Source of the DNA: Streptacidiphilus pinicola
GTDB taxonomy: Bacteria; Actinomycetota; Actinomycetes; Streptomycetales; Streptomycetaceae
Direction: 5' to 3'
Length of the DNA stretch: 54,980 nt
Assembly (NCBI RefSeq): GCF_003258295.1
Contig: NZ_QKYN01000051.1
Coordinates: 1-54,980, forward strand
Below are positions 21,405 to 30,851 of the stretch, in pieces. The position numbers were made by a program, and so were the translations under genes. Position 1 is the first letter of the stretch, and every line of letters starts with the position of its first letter. The notes beneath the pieces are model-generated. The model worked only from the letters and a program-made list of their open reading frames with translations. It ran no database searches and had not been told where the DNA came from.

Positions 21405-24371
21405 ATGACGGTACGTGCGGACGGCCACGACTCGGTGGCGGTGATCGGCTTCGCAGGGAGATTTCCGCAGGCGGACTCCGTGCCCCGGTTGTGGGACGCC
21501 CTGCTCCAGGGCCGGGAGCTGATCACCCACTACGACCGCGACCAGCTTGCCGCCCTCGGGGCGCCGGAGGCGGTCCTCGGCGACGAGCAGTTCGTCGGCG
21601 CCTTCGGCGCGCTGGACGACATCGAGTCCTTCGACGCCGACCTCTTCGGCTACTCCCGCAGGGAGGCCGAACTGACGGACCCGCAACAGCGCCTCCTTCT
21701 CGAATGCGCCTGGCATGCGCTGGACGACGCCGGGTACGGCGGCTTCCACGGGGACTGCGCGGTCTTCGCCAGCACGAGTGTCAGCGGATACCTGCTGCGC
21801 CACGTCCTCGGGAACGCGGCGGAGTGGGCGGGCGCCGACCAACTGCAACTGGTGCTGGGCAACGAGAAGGACCACGCGTCGACGCGCATCGCCTACAAAC
21901 TCGACCTGACCGGCCCGGCCCTGACGGTGCAGACGGCCTGTTCCAGCTCGCTGGTGGCCGTGCACCTGGCCACGCAGTCCATCCTGAACGGCGAATGCGA
22001 CCTCGCCCTCGCGGGCGCCGCGACCGTGCAACTGCCCGAGGTGCCCGGCTACCAGTTCAGCAAGCACGGGATCTTCTCGCCGGACGGACACTGCCGGCCT
22101 TTCGACGAGTCCGCCCACGGCACCGTTCCGGCGAACGGCGTGGCCATGGTCGTGCTCAAGCGCACCGACCGGGCCATCGCCGACGGCGACACCGTGCACG
22201 CCGTCATCCGGGGTTCGGCGCTCAACAACGACGGCGCACGCAAGATGGGCTACAGCGCGCCCAGCCACGACGGACAGGTGGCGGTCATCTCCGCGGCCCT
22301 GCGCGCCGCCGACGTCGATCCGGCCACGATCGGCTACGTCGAGGCGCACGGTACCGGGACCGAGGTCGGCGACGTCATCGAGCTGGCGGCACTGACCGAG
22401 GCGTACCGGCGCCACACCGACGCGTCGGGGTACTGCAAGATCGGGAGCCTCAAGGGCAACGCCGGTCACCTCGACGCGGCCGCCGGGGTCTCGTCCCTCA
22501 TCAAGACCGTGCTCGCCGTGCGCGAAGGCGTCATCCCCGCCTCCATCAACTGCGACGTTCCGCATCCGGGCTTCGACTGGGCGAACAGCCCGTTCACCGT
22601 GAACACCGAGTCCTCGCCCTGGGAGGCGGCGACCGGACCGCGCCGGGCCGCGGTCAGCGGGTTCGGCATGGGCGGCACCAACGTCCACGTCATCGTCGAG
22701 CAGGCTCCCGAGTCGGCGAGCCGGCCGGAACCCCGGGCAGCCGGCGGTCCGCGTCTGGTACCCGTGTCGGGTCACACCCAGGAGGCCGTGGAGGCACTGT
22801 CCGCCGACTTGGCGGGTCGGCTCGAAGAGGGCACCGTGGACGCCGGTGACATGGCGCACACCCTCGCCCACGGCCGGAGGACGCTGCGCTGGCGCAGCGC
22901 GGTGACCGGCTCCACCAGCGCGGAGATCGCCGAGCGCCTGCGCGGCAGCCGACCTCGTCTGGTGCCCAAGAAGGCGGCGCTCACGATGCTGTTCCCCGGG
23001 CAGGGGCAGCACTACCCGGGCATGGCGGCGAACCTCTACGAGGCGTTCGACACCTTCCGCGAGGTCTTCGACGAGTGCACGAAGGCCGCCGATCCGCTGG
23101 CCGGTCCGACGCTGCGCGAGACGCTGCTGGGCACTGCGGACCCCGGTGTCGCCGAGGCCGCCATGGCGAGCACGCGCTTCGCGCAACCCGCGCTCTTCAT
23201 CGTGGAGTACGCGCTCGCACGCCAGCTTCGGTCCTGGGGCGTGCACCCCAGGTATCTCGTCGGCCACAGCATCGGGGAGTTCGCGGCGGCCTGCCTCGCC
23301 GAAGTGATGAGTCCTCAGGACGCCGTCGCCCTGGTCTGCGCACGCGGACGGCTCATGGACGCGACCACGCGGGCGGGCATGCTCGCGGTGCGGACCTCCG
23401 AGGCCGCCTGTGAGGCGCTGCTCCCACCGACGTTGACCATTGCGGCGGTCAACGGCCCGAGCGCCGTGGTGGTCGCCGGGGCGGACGACGACCTGGACTC
23501 CTTCGCGGCGGACCTCGCGCGCCAGGGGATCACCACGAGGCGGCTGTCGGTCGAACGCGCCTTCCACAGCCCGTTCATGGACCCGGTGCTCGACGAGTTC
23601 CGCGAGATCGCCGAGGGGTTCCGCTACCGCAAGCCCCGCCTGCGGGTCATCTCCACGCTGACCGGTGCGCCGGTCCGCGAGTACTCGGCGGACTACTGGG
23701 TGCGCCAGCTCCGGCAGCGGGTCCGGTTCGCCGAGGCCGCGGCCCACGCGGTCGCGGCGCAGAACCCCGTGCTCCTGGAGGTGGGTCCGGGAGCGGCGCT
23801 GACCGGTGCCGTGCAGTCCTTCGCGACCGACGCCCGGCCGAGCGCCGTGCTCACCATGCCTCAGCCTGGTCGTCAGCACGAGGCGCCGACCGCCCTGCTC
23901 GAGGCGGCGGGCGTGCTGTGGGAGTCGGGAGTCGACCTCGACCTGGGAGCGCTTGGCGCCGCACCAGGGCGCCGGGTCCCGCTTCCTGCCTATCCCTTCA
24001 GCCGTGAACGCCACTGGCTCGACGCCCGGCCGAGCGTGCCACAGCCCGCGGTCCCCGAGCCGACGCGTGCGGCGGACGAGGGACCCAAGGCGCCGGCACC
24101 GCAGGCCGACCGGCACGAGCCTGATGTCCTGGGGCGGGTCGTCCAGATCTGGCAGCGGCTGCTCGGGGCCGGCGATCTGGGCCCGGACTCGGACTTCTTC
24201 GAGCTAGGAGGCGACTCGCTGACGGCCGTGCGCCTGCTCGCCGCCCTCAACCGCGACCTCGGCGTCACCCTCGACCTCACCGACGTGCTCGAGGAGCGCA
24301 CGATCGCGCGACAGGCAACCGCCATTCGACAGCTGCTGGACTCACCCTCTGCACGGACGGAAGACCATTGA
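21405..24371 (+). CDS. Type I polyketide synthase module KS-AT-ACP, 988 aa
   Basis: KS at about residues 8-430 with TACSSSLVA, EAHGTGTEVGD and KGNAGHLDAAAG, giving an intact Cys-His-His triad. AT at about 525-810 with GHSIGE at the active serine and RAFHS at the specificity loop, the malonyl-CoA type (HAFH) and not the methylmalonyl type (YASH). ACP at about 910-975 with LGGDSLTAV. No KR, DH or ER is present, so one unreduced two-carbon unit would be added, leaving a beta-keto group. This fits extension of an aminoacyl chain from the NRPS to a beta-keto amino acid or a tetramate-like ring; that is inference. It starts 5 bp after the MFS gene. Confidence 0.95.
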   Translation: MTVRADGHDSVAVIGFAGRFPQADSVPRLWDALLQGRELITHYDRDQLAALGAPEAVLGDEQFVGAFGALDDIESFDADLFGYSRREAELTDPQQRLLLECAWHALDDAGYGGFHGDCAVFASTSVSGYLLRHVLGNAAEWAGADQLQLVLGNEKDHASTRIAYKLDLTGPALTVQTACSSSLVAVHLATQSILNGECDLALAGAATVQLPEVPGYQFSKHGIFSPDGHCRPFDESAHGTVPANGVAMVVLKRTDRAIADGDTVHAVIRGSALNNDGARKMGYSAPSHDGQVAVISAALRAADVDPATIGYVEAHGTGTEVGDVIELAALTEAYRRHTDASGYCKIGSLKGNAGHLDAAAGVSSLIKTVLAVREGVIPASINCDVPHPGFDWANSPFTVNTESSPWEAATGPRRAAVSGFGMGGTNVHVIVEQAPESASRPEPRAAGGPRLVPVSGHTQEAVEALSADLAGRLEEGTVDAGDMAHTLAHGRRTLRWRSAVTGSTSAEIAERLRGSRPRLVPKKAALTMLFPGQGQHYPGMAANLYEAFDTFREVFDECTKAADPLAGPTLRETLLGTADPGVAEAAMASTRFAQPALFIVEYALARQLRSWGVHPRYLVGHSIGEFAAACLAEVMSPQDAVALVCARGRLMDATTRAGMLAVRTSEAACEALLPPTLTIAAVNGPSAVVVAGADDDLDSFAADLARQGITTRRLSVERAFHSPFMDPVLDEFREIAEGFRYRKPRLRVISTLTGAPVREYSADYWVRQLRQRVRFAEAAAHAVAAQNPVLLEVGPGAALTGAVQSFATDARPSAVLTMPQPGRQHEAPTALLEAAGVLWESGVDLDLGALGAAPGRRVPLPAYPFSRERHWLDARPSVPQPAVPEPTRAADEGPKAPAPQADRHEPDVLGRVVQIWQRLLGAGDLGPDSDFFELGGDSLTAVRLLAALNRDLGVTLDLTDVLEERTIARQATAIRQLLDSPSARTEDH

Positions 24372-25129
24372 ACTCACCAGCAAACACCCAAGCCGCAGTT
24401 CCCGATGTGTCGCTCGTGGTGGACTTCAAGGAGTTCTCCGCGAAGACGACTCTCTTCGCGGCCCTTTCCGCCGCGTACCCCGATCGGCCGCTGCACCGCA
24501 TCGACGCCGTGGCGGCCGTCAGCCGCTTCGGAACGGAGCTCCAGGAGGTCGCGGCACGCTGTGTCGACGAGCTCGTGGCAGAGGACCGGGCACCGGAGGT
24601 GGTCTTCGGCTATTGCAGTGCCGCCGGTCTGGCCCTGCACATCGCCGCCGGACTCGAAGCGCGCGGCCTGCGCCGACCGCCGGTGATTCTCGTCGAACCG
24701 AGCTGGCTGACGCCGGAACTGGTCCGGCGGGATGTCGACGCGCTGTCCGGGTCGGAATTCGGGACGTATCAGGGACCGGCCGATCTTTCGTCGATCATGC
24801 CCGAACTGCGCGGTCCGCTGGAACGGAAACTCCGCGACGAGGGTGTCGACGAGGAGGAAATCGACCTCTGCGTCGACATCATGGCGGAGCGTCTCCGTGC
24901 TTGGTTCACGTTCCTTGTGGCTGCCGAAAGCGCGGACGTGCCGACGGAGGTGATTCCCGTGGGCGTGATGCTCGCGGACGACGGAGCGCGTTTCCCGCAT
25001 CCGGCCTGGCCCGAGGGGTCGGTGCGGATCGAGTACCTGGCCGGTCGGAGCGGCGAACTACTGGGCCGGCTCGAATCCATGGAGACGCTTGAACTCCTGT
25101 GGCAGCGCGCTTGCGCAATTCCGCGTTGA
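24368..25129 (+). CDS. Thioesterase-like alpha/beta hydrolase with a Cys nucleophile, 253 aa
   Basis: The nucleophile elbow reads VVFGYCSAAG, with Cys83 where serine is usual (GxSxG). A preceding strand, the acidic VDALSG region and the late hydrophobic core resemble type II or stand-alone NRPS/PKS thioesterases. Cysteine thioesterases are known to favour acyl transfer such as lactonisation over hydrolysis (the obafluorin ObiF TE is a cited example). The start is TTG 24368 in a TTGA overlap with the PKS stop, with GGAAG upstream. I cannot place the catalytic histidine with certainty. It may release the product from the PKS ACP. An editing role is the alternative. Confidence 0.68.
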   Translation: MNSPANTQAAVPDVSLVVDFKEFSAKTTLFAALSAAYPDRPLHRIDAVAAVSRFGTELQEVAARCVDELVAEDRAPEVVFGYCSAAGLALHIAAGLEARGLRRPPVILVEPSWLTPELVRRDVDALSGSEFGTYQGPADLSSIMPELRGPLERKLRDEGVDEEEIDLCVDIMAERLRAWFTFLVAAESADVPTEVIPVGVMLADDGARFPHPAWPEGSVRIEYLAGRSGELLGRLESMETLELLWQRACAIPR

Positions 25130-25156
25130 CCCCGGTCGACCCTTCTCGCAAAAGTC

Positions 25157-25186
25157 TTGACACGCGGGCAACGGAGTGATTTTGTT
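25157..25186 (+). promoter_or_regulatory. Possible internal promoter before the T-E-like gene
   Basis: The 200-bp gap between 25130 and 25329 is the widest within the cluster. It contains a perfect TTGACA (25157-25162), but the sequence 17-18 bp downstream (TTTTGT or TTTGTT) is a poor -10. It may start a second transcript for 25330-35399; no terminator hairpin is evident before it. Confidence 0.3.
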
Positions 25187-25329
25187 GTCCGCGTACGTGC
25201 AGTGCACACACGGGAGCAACTACCTTTGCTCGACCGAGTGTTGAGGCAAATTCTGCACGGTCCATTCGTGTCCGATCCGACCGATGGGCTTTTCCCGCAG
25301 GATGTGATGACCAGGCGAACATCCACCGC

Positions 25330-27009
25330 ATGGTCTCGACCAGCAACGACAACGCGACGGCCAGGCCTACCGGTACGACCCGCCGCCCAGGGAGGACCGA
25401 CCCACCCATGCTCGATCGCGACCTTTCGCGCCGCGCCGCACCAGCTGACGAGGTACTGGCCGCGGCATGGTGCTCCTCCCTCGGCGTACCGGAAGCCCGG
25501 CCGGGAGACAACTTCTTCGAGCTCGGCGGTGACTCGATCACCGCCATCAAGCTCGTCGCCAAGCTGCGGGCCGGCGGTCTCGCCCTGCGTCTCCAGGACG
25601 TCCTCGACCACCCGACCTTCGCCGACCTGGCGTCGGCGCTCGACGGGCGGGCGGTGGAGGTGGAGGCGGTGAAGCCCGCGGTCGCCGTCCCGTCGACGAC
25701 CGCGGACGGGTCCGAGCCGACGGGTGCCGTGCGGCGCGTCCCGCTGGTACCGGTCCAGGCCAGGTTCCTGGAGGACGACCGTCTTGCGCCGGACTACCAC
25801 AACACCGACGCGGTCCTCGAGCTCCCCGCCGGCGTCACCGTGGCGCAGGTGTCCGACGCCCTGTCAGTTCTTGTGCGCCGACACGGCGTTCTCGCCGTCA
25901 GGTTCGACGGCACGGGCGCGGAGCGCACCCAGGAGTTCGGCCACCCCTTCGATCCGGCCACCGTCCTCGAGGTGCACGAGGCGAGCCCGGAGGACGCCGA
26001 GACGATCGAGCGGATCGGCACGGTCGCCCAGGAGGGGCTGAGCCTCGCGGACGGCCGGGTGTTCGCGGCACGCATCCTCACCCACGACGGCACACCCTGG
26101 GCGCTCGCCCTGATCCTCCACCACCTGGTGGGCGACATGCTGAGCTGGAGCGTCATCGCCTCCGAGCTCGGCTACCTGCTCAGTGGGGACGCGGCTGCGC
26201 TGCCCCCGGCCACCGCCTACGCGGACTGGGCCGCCTACCTCGCGGACCGGACCGCCGCCGGAGCCTTCGACGAGCACCTGGCCTACTGGCGCGCCCGGCC
26301 CTGGTCCGCGGCCACGGGTATGCGCACCCTGACGGAGCATCCGGACCGCAGGCTCGGCGGCCTGCGCCGGCACCGTTCCTCGGTCGAACTCGGCGACGCC
26401 GCGGCCTTCCGCCGGCTGACCGTCGAGCTCGGCGGCAACGCGATCGTCGTGGGCGCGGTCAACTACGCCTTGAACGCCGTCTACCGGGCGAGGACGACGA
26501 TCGTCGACGTCGTGGTCAACGGCCGCGACCAGATCCTCGACGGCCCCGACCTGAGCCGCACGGTCGGCATGCTGGCCGAATTCGCGCCGGTCGTCACCGA
26601 GTTGGGCGAGGCCACGGATCCGGTCGCGATCGTGCGCGCCACCGCCGCGCAGATGCGGGCCGTGCCCGCCCCGTTCATCGCCTTCGGCGCCCTGCGCGAG
26701 CTCGCGGCCGAGCCGCAGGTCCGGCAGGAGCTGCGTGGGCTGCCGGCGGCGGACATCTACGTCAACTACCGAGGGGCGCCCCTCGGGGGTGAGACGCCCG
26801 GTGCGCTCAACGGGCTCGGCTACTCGCTCGGGCCCTTCCAGTCTCCCAAGGAGCAACAGGCGTATCCGGTGCGCCTCATGGTCGACCTCGACGGCACCGT
26901 GATCAAGTCCCTGTGGAAGTACTCCGCCACGGAGCTCGACGAAGCCGAGATGGAGGCCGTGATCGAGGCCTTCAACCGCGCCATCCGGGAACTCGTCGCC
27001 CACTGCTGA
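25330..27009 (+). CDS. Carrier domain plus epimerase-like condensation-superfamily domain, 559 aa
   Basis: A carrier domain spans about residues 30-105 (FFELGGDSITAIK). It is followed by a condensation-superfamily domain at about 135-555. The signature HHLVGDMLSW resembles the epimerisation pattern HHxxxDxxSW, and TVGMLAEFAPV and YVNYRGA match later E-domain motifs. However, the usual EGHGRE segment with the catalytic glutamate reads VVNGRDQ here. So it is either a divergent epimerase, a condensation or cyclisation catalyst, or inactive. It has no A domain; the serine-activating protein could load it. The start is uncertain: ATG 25330 or ATG 25408 (GGAGG 12 nt upstream). The domain begins after both. 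Confidence 0.88.
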   Translation: MVSTSNDNATARPTGTTRRPGRTDPPMLDRDLSRRAAPADEVLAAAWCSSLGVPEARPGDNFFELGGDSITAIKLVAKLRAGGLALRLQDVLDHPTFADLASALDGRAVEVEAVKPAVAVPSTTADGSEPTGAVRRVPLVPVQARFLEDDRLAPDYHNTDAVLELPAGVTVAQVSDALSVLVRRHGVLAVRFDGTGAERTQEFGHPFDPATVLEVHEASPEDAETIERIGTVAQEGLSLADGRVFAARILTHDGTPWALALILHHLVGDMLSWSVIASELGYLLSGDAAALPPATAYADWAAYLADRTAAGAFDEHLAYWRARPWSAATGMRTLTEHPDRRLGGLRRHRSSVELGDAAAFRRLTVELGGNAIVVGAVNYALNAVYRARTTIVDVVVNGRDQILDGPDLSRTVGMLAEFAPVVTELGEATDPVAIVRATAAQMRAVPAPFIAFGALRELAAEPQVRQELRGLPAADIYVNYRGAPLGGETPGALNGLGYSLGPFQSPKEQQAYPVRLMVDLDGTVIKSLWKYSATELDEAEMEAVIEAFNRAIRELVAHC

Positions 27010-27102
27010 CCTGCGGACAACCCCTCTGCGCACGGCGACAGGTCGCGCCGAGCGTCACCCCGGCATGCCTTCGGTCCGTCACAGAAAGTATGGCCCATCA
27101 CC

Positions 27103-28899
27103 ATGTGCAGAATTTATGGCCACTTCGGTGGTCCGCCGATCGCCTCGGACGCGCTGCGCGCCGTCGGACACGCGATGCTGCACGGCGGACCCGACGCCCA
27201 GACACTGTGGACGGGTGCGGAAGGCGCCCTCGGCAACAACCGCCTGGCGATCCAGGGCGTCGCCGACGGGGACCAGCCGTTCGTCTCCGCGGACAGCGTG
27301 TGCGTCTTCAACGGCGAGATCTACAACCACCGTGCCCTGCGCGCCGAACTCGTCGCGGCCGGTCGGCGTATCGACGGGGACTGCGACGGCAACATCCTGC
27401 TTCCCCTGTACGAGCTCTACGGCGACGCCTTCGTCGACCGGCTCGAGGGCATGTACGCCATCGCGATCATCGACCGGCGCGAGCGCGTGCTCAAGCTGTT
27501 CTCCGACCCCACCGGCATGAAGTCGCTCTACTACTTCGTGTCGCCGGACGGCCGGCGGCTCGCCTTCGCCCAGGAGCTGCAGGCGCTCTCGAAGTACCCC
27601 GGCTTCCCGTCGGCCCTGGATCCCCTGGCCCTGGACCGGTACCTCGGGGGCAAGGCCGTGTGGGGGCCGGAGACGGTCTATCAGGACGTCAGGACCCTGC
27701 CTCCCGGTACCGTGCTGCGCTTCTCCGAGGCCGGCGTCAAGGTCGAGTCCCGCGAGCCCGTCGCGGCAGTGATCGACTGGCCCGAAGGCGGGCCGGACCT
27801 CGGTCATGCCGCGGGCATGCTCGACACCATGCTCCAGGACGAGCTGACCCGCATGCTGGCGGCGGACGTGCCGGTGTGCGTGATCACCAGCGGGGGGCTC
27901 GACTCCAGCTACATCACGGCCCTGGCCCGCCGACGCGTGCCCGACCTCGCCTCCTTCAACATCGCCTACGCCGGGAACTGGCCCGCGGACGAGCGCGCGT
28001 TCGCCCGCGAGGTGGCCGCGCACTGCGGCACCCGCCACCATCAGGTCGAGATCCACCCCGACACGTTCCCGGGCCTGGTGGAGCGTTTCGTCCGCCATCT
28101 CGACCAGCCGAACAACGCGCCGCACAGTCTCAGCACCTTCGCCATCTTCGAGGCGATCCACGAGGCGGGATTCAAGGTCGCGCTCACCGGGGACGGCGCG
28201 GACGAGCTGTTCGCCGGCTACGCCAGGTACGCGAGCGCGGCCGCCGACGAGGCTCCCGGCTGGGAGCGGCGTTACCAGGACACGATGTCCGCCGTCGGCA
28301 CGGATCTGCTCGGGCGCCTGTACACCCCCGCGTACCGCGCCGAACTGGACCGCAACGGCGGCCTGTTCGCCGATCGCAGCGGCAAGGACCTGGCCGAGCG
28401 CGTGCGCACGGCGCCCGGGAACAAGCTCGAGACCCTGCTGAGGTACGACCAGTACGCGCGGTTCCCCTACTACATCCTGCGGCGGGTCGACCACCTGAGC
28501 ATGGCGCACTCGGTCGAGGCACGGATCCCGTTCCTGCAGCCCCGGATCGTCGAGTTCGCCCACGCGCTCCCGGCCGCGCTCAAGGTCGTGGACAGCAAGG
28601 TCAAGGCGCCGGTCGTCGAGGCCGCGCGGCCCTGGCTGCCCAGCAGCGTCATCGAACGACCCAAGCAGCCCTTCACCTTGCCCATCACGGCGATGATCAG
28701 GCCGGGCGAGGCCCTGCACGAGCTCGTCGGTGACGTGCTGCTGGCCTCCGACCGCCGCTGTGCGGACCTCATCGAGCAGCGCGAGATCGAGGAGCTCTTC
28801 CGGCTGCAGAGCGCGCAGCCGACCGCGTGGGCCGCCGAGGCCCTGTGGTCCGTGCTCATGGTCGAACTGTGGCTGTCCGCCCGCGGCCTGACGCTCTGA
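27103..28899 (+). CDS. Asparagine-synthetase-like glutamine amidotransferase, 598 aa
   Basis: The N-terminal Ntn glutaminase domain starts MCRIYGHFGG, with Cys2 as the nucleophile after Met removal, and has GNNRLAI and NGEIYNH motifs. The C-terminal synthetase domain (about 230-590) has the PP-loop SGGLDSSY at residue 263 onward and GDGADELFAGY, both of AsnB type. It activates a carboxylate as the acyl-AMP and transfers glutamine-derived ammonia to give an amide. Both halves look intact, unlike beta-lactam synthetases, which lose the glutaminase Cys. In this cluster it could amidate the peptide product or make asparagine as a building block. It starts 94 bp after the T-E-like gene; the ribosome site is weak (GAAAG). 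Confidence 0.93.
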   Translation: MCRIYGHFGGPPIASDALRAVGHAMLHGGPDAQTLWTGAEGALGNNRLAIQGVADGDQPFVSADSVCVFNGEIYNHRALRAELVAAGRRIDGDCDGNILLPLYELYGDAFVDRLEGMYAIAIIDRRERVLKLFSDPTGMKSLYYFVSPDGRRLAFAQELQALSKYPGFPSALDPLALDRYLGGKAVWGPETVYQDVRTLPPGTVLRFSEAGVKVESREPVAAVIDWPEGGPDLGHAAGMLDTMLQDELTRMLAADVPVCVITSGGLDSSYITALARRRVPDLASFNIAYAGNWPADERAFAREVAAHCGTRHHQVEIHPDTFPGLVERFVRHLDQPNNAPHSLSTFAIFEAIHEAGFKVALTGDGADELFAGYARYASAAADEAPGWERRYQDTMSAVGTDLLGRLYTPAYRAELDRNGGLFADRSGKDLAERVRTAPGNKLETLLRYDQYARFPYYILRRVDHLSMAHSVEARIPFLQPRIVEFAHALPAALKVVDSKVKAPVVEAARPWLPSSVIERPKQPFTLPITAMIRPGEALHELVGDVLLASDRRCADLIEQREIEELFRLQSAQPTAWAAEALWSVLMVELWLSARGLTL

Positions 28900-28935
28900 C
28901 GCCCTGACGCCCGGAATCCAAGAGGAGTGAGAACC

Positions 28936-29841
28936 ATGGTTCCCTTTGACCAGCGAAGCGGCCACATCTGGTACGACGGTGCGCTCGTCGACTGGGCCGA
29001 CGCCACCCTGCACGTGCTCACCCACGGCCTGCACTACGCGAGCAGCGTCTTCGAGGGGCTGCGCGTCTACGACGGTGTCCCGTTCATGATCCGCGAACAC
29101 CTCGCCCGGCTCGCCGCGTCCGCGCGGATCCTCGACTTCGAGGTCCCGTTCCCCGAGCAGGAGCTCTACGAGGCGACGCTCGAGGTGGTCGGCAAGGCGG
29201 GCATCGTCGACGGCTACATCCGGATGAACGCGTGGCGCGGCTCCGAGGTCATCCAGACCGCCGCCCTGCACACCTCGGTGCACGCGTCCATCGCGGCCTG
29301 GGAGACCCCGGCCGGCTACTACTCCGCGGCCGACGCGCTGCAGACCGGTATCTCCCTCCAGACCGCGCGCTACCGCCGGCCGAGCGCGGACAGCGCGCCG
29401 ATCAAGAGCAAGGCCGCGGGCAACTACATGATCGGCACCGTCTGCAAGAACGAGGCCCTCCGCGCGGGCTTCGACGACGCGCTGCTCCTCGACACGGACG
29501 GCCTGATCGCCGAGTCCACCGGTGCGCACGTCTTCTTCGTCCGCGACGGAGCGCTGCACACGCCGACCACGCGCGCCACGATCGACGGCATCACCCGCGC
29601 GTGCGTGCTCGCCATCGCCGAGCACCTCGGCATCCCCTGTGTCGTCGGCGACCTCGAGCCCGCGTTCGTGGCGAGCGCGGACTCCGCCTTCATCTGCGGA
29701 ACCGCCCTCGAACTGCTGCCGGTGGCCCGCATCGACGAGCATTCCTACGCACCGGGCGAGCACGAGGTCTTCACGCAGCTGCTCGCCGAATACCGCGAGC
29801 TGACCCGGGGCCGCAGCGCGGTCACCGTGGCACGTCCCTGA
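28936..29841 (+). CDS. Branched-chain amino acid aminotransferase (class IV PLP), 301 aa
   Basis: Fold type IV aminotransferase. THGLHYASSVFEGLR near residues 31-45 is the family hallmark, and KSKAAGNY places the PLP lysine at Lys159, the same position as in E. coli IlvE. EAL/DDALLLDTDGLIAESTGAHVF continues the family pattern. It exchanges amino groups between branched-chain amino acids or related 2-oxo acids and 2-oxoglutarate. It may supply the branched substrate for the Val-type A domain or a 2-oxo acid starter. ATG 28936 has AAGAGGAG about 9 nt upstream. It is short and compact, like bacterial IlvE. Confidence 0.93.
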   Translation: MVPFDQRSGHIWYDGALVDWADATLHVLTHGLHYASSVFEGLRVYDGVPFMIREHLARLAASARILDFEVPFPEQELYEATLEVVGKAGIVDGYIRMNAWRGSEVIQTAALHTSVHASIAAWETPAGYYSAADALQTGISLQTARYRRPSADSAPIKSKAAGNYMIGTVCKNEALRAGFDDALLLDTDGLIAESTGAHVFFVRDGALHTPTTRATIDGITRACVLAIAEHLGIPCVVGDLEPAFVASADSAFICGTALELLPVARIDEHSYAPGEHEVFTQLLAEYRELTRGRSAVTVARP

Positions 29842-29879
29842 GCCTTCACCATCTCGACGCAGAGAACAGGATCCGCACC

Positions 29880-30851
29880 ATGACCGCAGTGATCGAGAAC
29901 ACTGTCGCAGAACTGGACGTCCGACGCGTCGCCGGACGCATCGGCGCCGAGATCCACGGCCTCGACCTGACCGCCGAGCTCGACGACCCGACGATCGCCG
30001 CGATCCGGCGAGCGGTGCTCACGCACCGCGTGGTGTTCTTCCGCGGCCCCGACCTCGGCCACCAGGCCCATGTCGCCTTCGGCCGCCGCTTCGGCGAGTT
30101 GACCCGCCGCGCCGGCAAGAAGCACGGCGTGCACCCCGAGGGCTTTCCCGAGATCCTCACCGTCGACCCGAAGGCCGACGTCGAGCGCTACGGCGCGGAC
30201 TTCGAGGAGCACTACCGGCGCAAGTGGGTCTCGCCCCTGGCGGGCTGGCACAGCGACCTGACCCAGATGGTCAACCCGCCGGCCCTGTCGATCCTCCGCG
30301 CCGAGACCACACCGCCCTTCGGCGGTGACACGCAGTGGACGAACACGGTGGACGCCTACGAGGGGCTCGCCGCGCCGCTGCGCGCCCTCGTCGACACGCT
30401 GCACGCGGAGCACGCCTTCTTCACCGGCGTGCACCTGCGGCACAGCGACGAGCGGGACCGCGAGATTCTGCGCCTCTACTGCGACCAGCCCGAGGCGGCC
30501 GTGCACCCCGTCGTGCGCGTGCACCCGGAGACGGGGGAGAAGGCGCTGTTCGTGAGCCCCGGCTCGACGACGCGCATCATCGGCTTCACCGAGGTGGAGA
30601 GCCGGCACCTGCTCGAGCTGCTCTACCAGCACATGACCAGCGCCGAGTACACCGTGCGCTTCCGCTGGGAGCCGGGCAGCATCGCGATGTGGGACAACCG
30701 GTCGACCTGCCACTTCGCGCCGACGGACTTCGCGCATCTCCCGGACACCGACCGGCGCATGCACCGGGTCACCGTGCTCGGCGACAGCCCGCTGGGCCCG
30801 GACGGCTTCCGCTCCGAACTCGTCAGCGGCGAGCCCATGCGGGCCTGGTGA
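29880..30851 (+). CDS. TauD/TfdA-family Fe(II)/2-oxoglutarate dioxygenase, 323 aa
   Basis: The iron-binding facial triad is present: WHSD gives His124 and Asp126, and STCHFAPTD gives His278. Arg296 in MHRVTVLGD is the usual 2-oxoglutarate carboxylate ligand. The opening GRIGAEIHGLDLT also matches TauD. The enzyme would hydroxylate or desaturate an unactivated carbon, for example the beta-position of a branched amino acid, either free or carrier-bound. ATG 29880 lies 38 bp after the aminotransferase gene with a weak ribosome site (AGAGAACAGG further upstream). The ATP-grasp gene overlaps its stop by 4 bp. Confidence 0.93.
   Translation: MTAVIENTVAELDVRRVAGRIGAEIHGLDLTAELDDPTIAAIRRAVLTHRVVFFRGPDLGHQAHVAFGRRFGELTRRAGKKHGVHPEGFPEILTVDPKADVERYGADFEEHYRRKWVSPLAGWHSDLTQMVNPPALSILRAETTPPFGGDTQWTNTVDAYEGLAAPLRALVDTLHAEHAFFTGVHLRHSDERDREILRLYCDQPEAAVHPVVRVHPETGEKALFVSPGSTTRIIGFTEVESRHLLELLYQHMTSAEYTVRFRWEPGSIAMWDNRSTCHFAPTDFAHLPDTDRRMHRVTVLGDSPLGPDGFRSELVSGEPMRAW

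Noticed and set aside
21339-24116. Minus-strand 925-aa frame opposite the PKS
   Set aside because: Shadow of the PKS gene; the KS, AT and ACP motifs are all on the + strand.
27103-28899. Beta-lactam synthetase instead of asparagine-synthetase-like amidotransferase
   Set aside because: Beta-lactam synthetases lose the glutaminase nucleophile. Here Cys2 and the flanking amidotransferase motifs are intact.
27079-29763. Minus-strand 894-aa frame opposite the amidotransferase and aminotransferase genes
   Set aside because: It spans two well-supported + strand genes and the gap between them, and has no recognisable motif.
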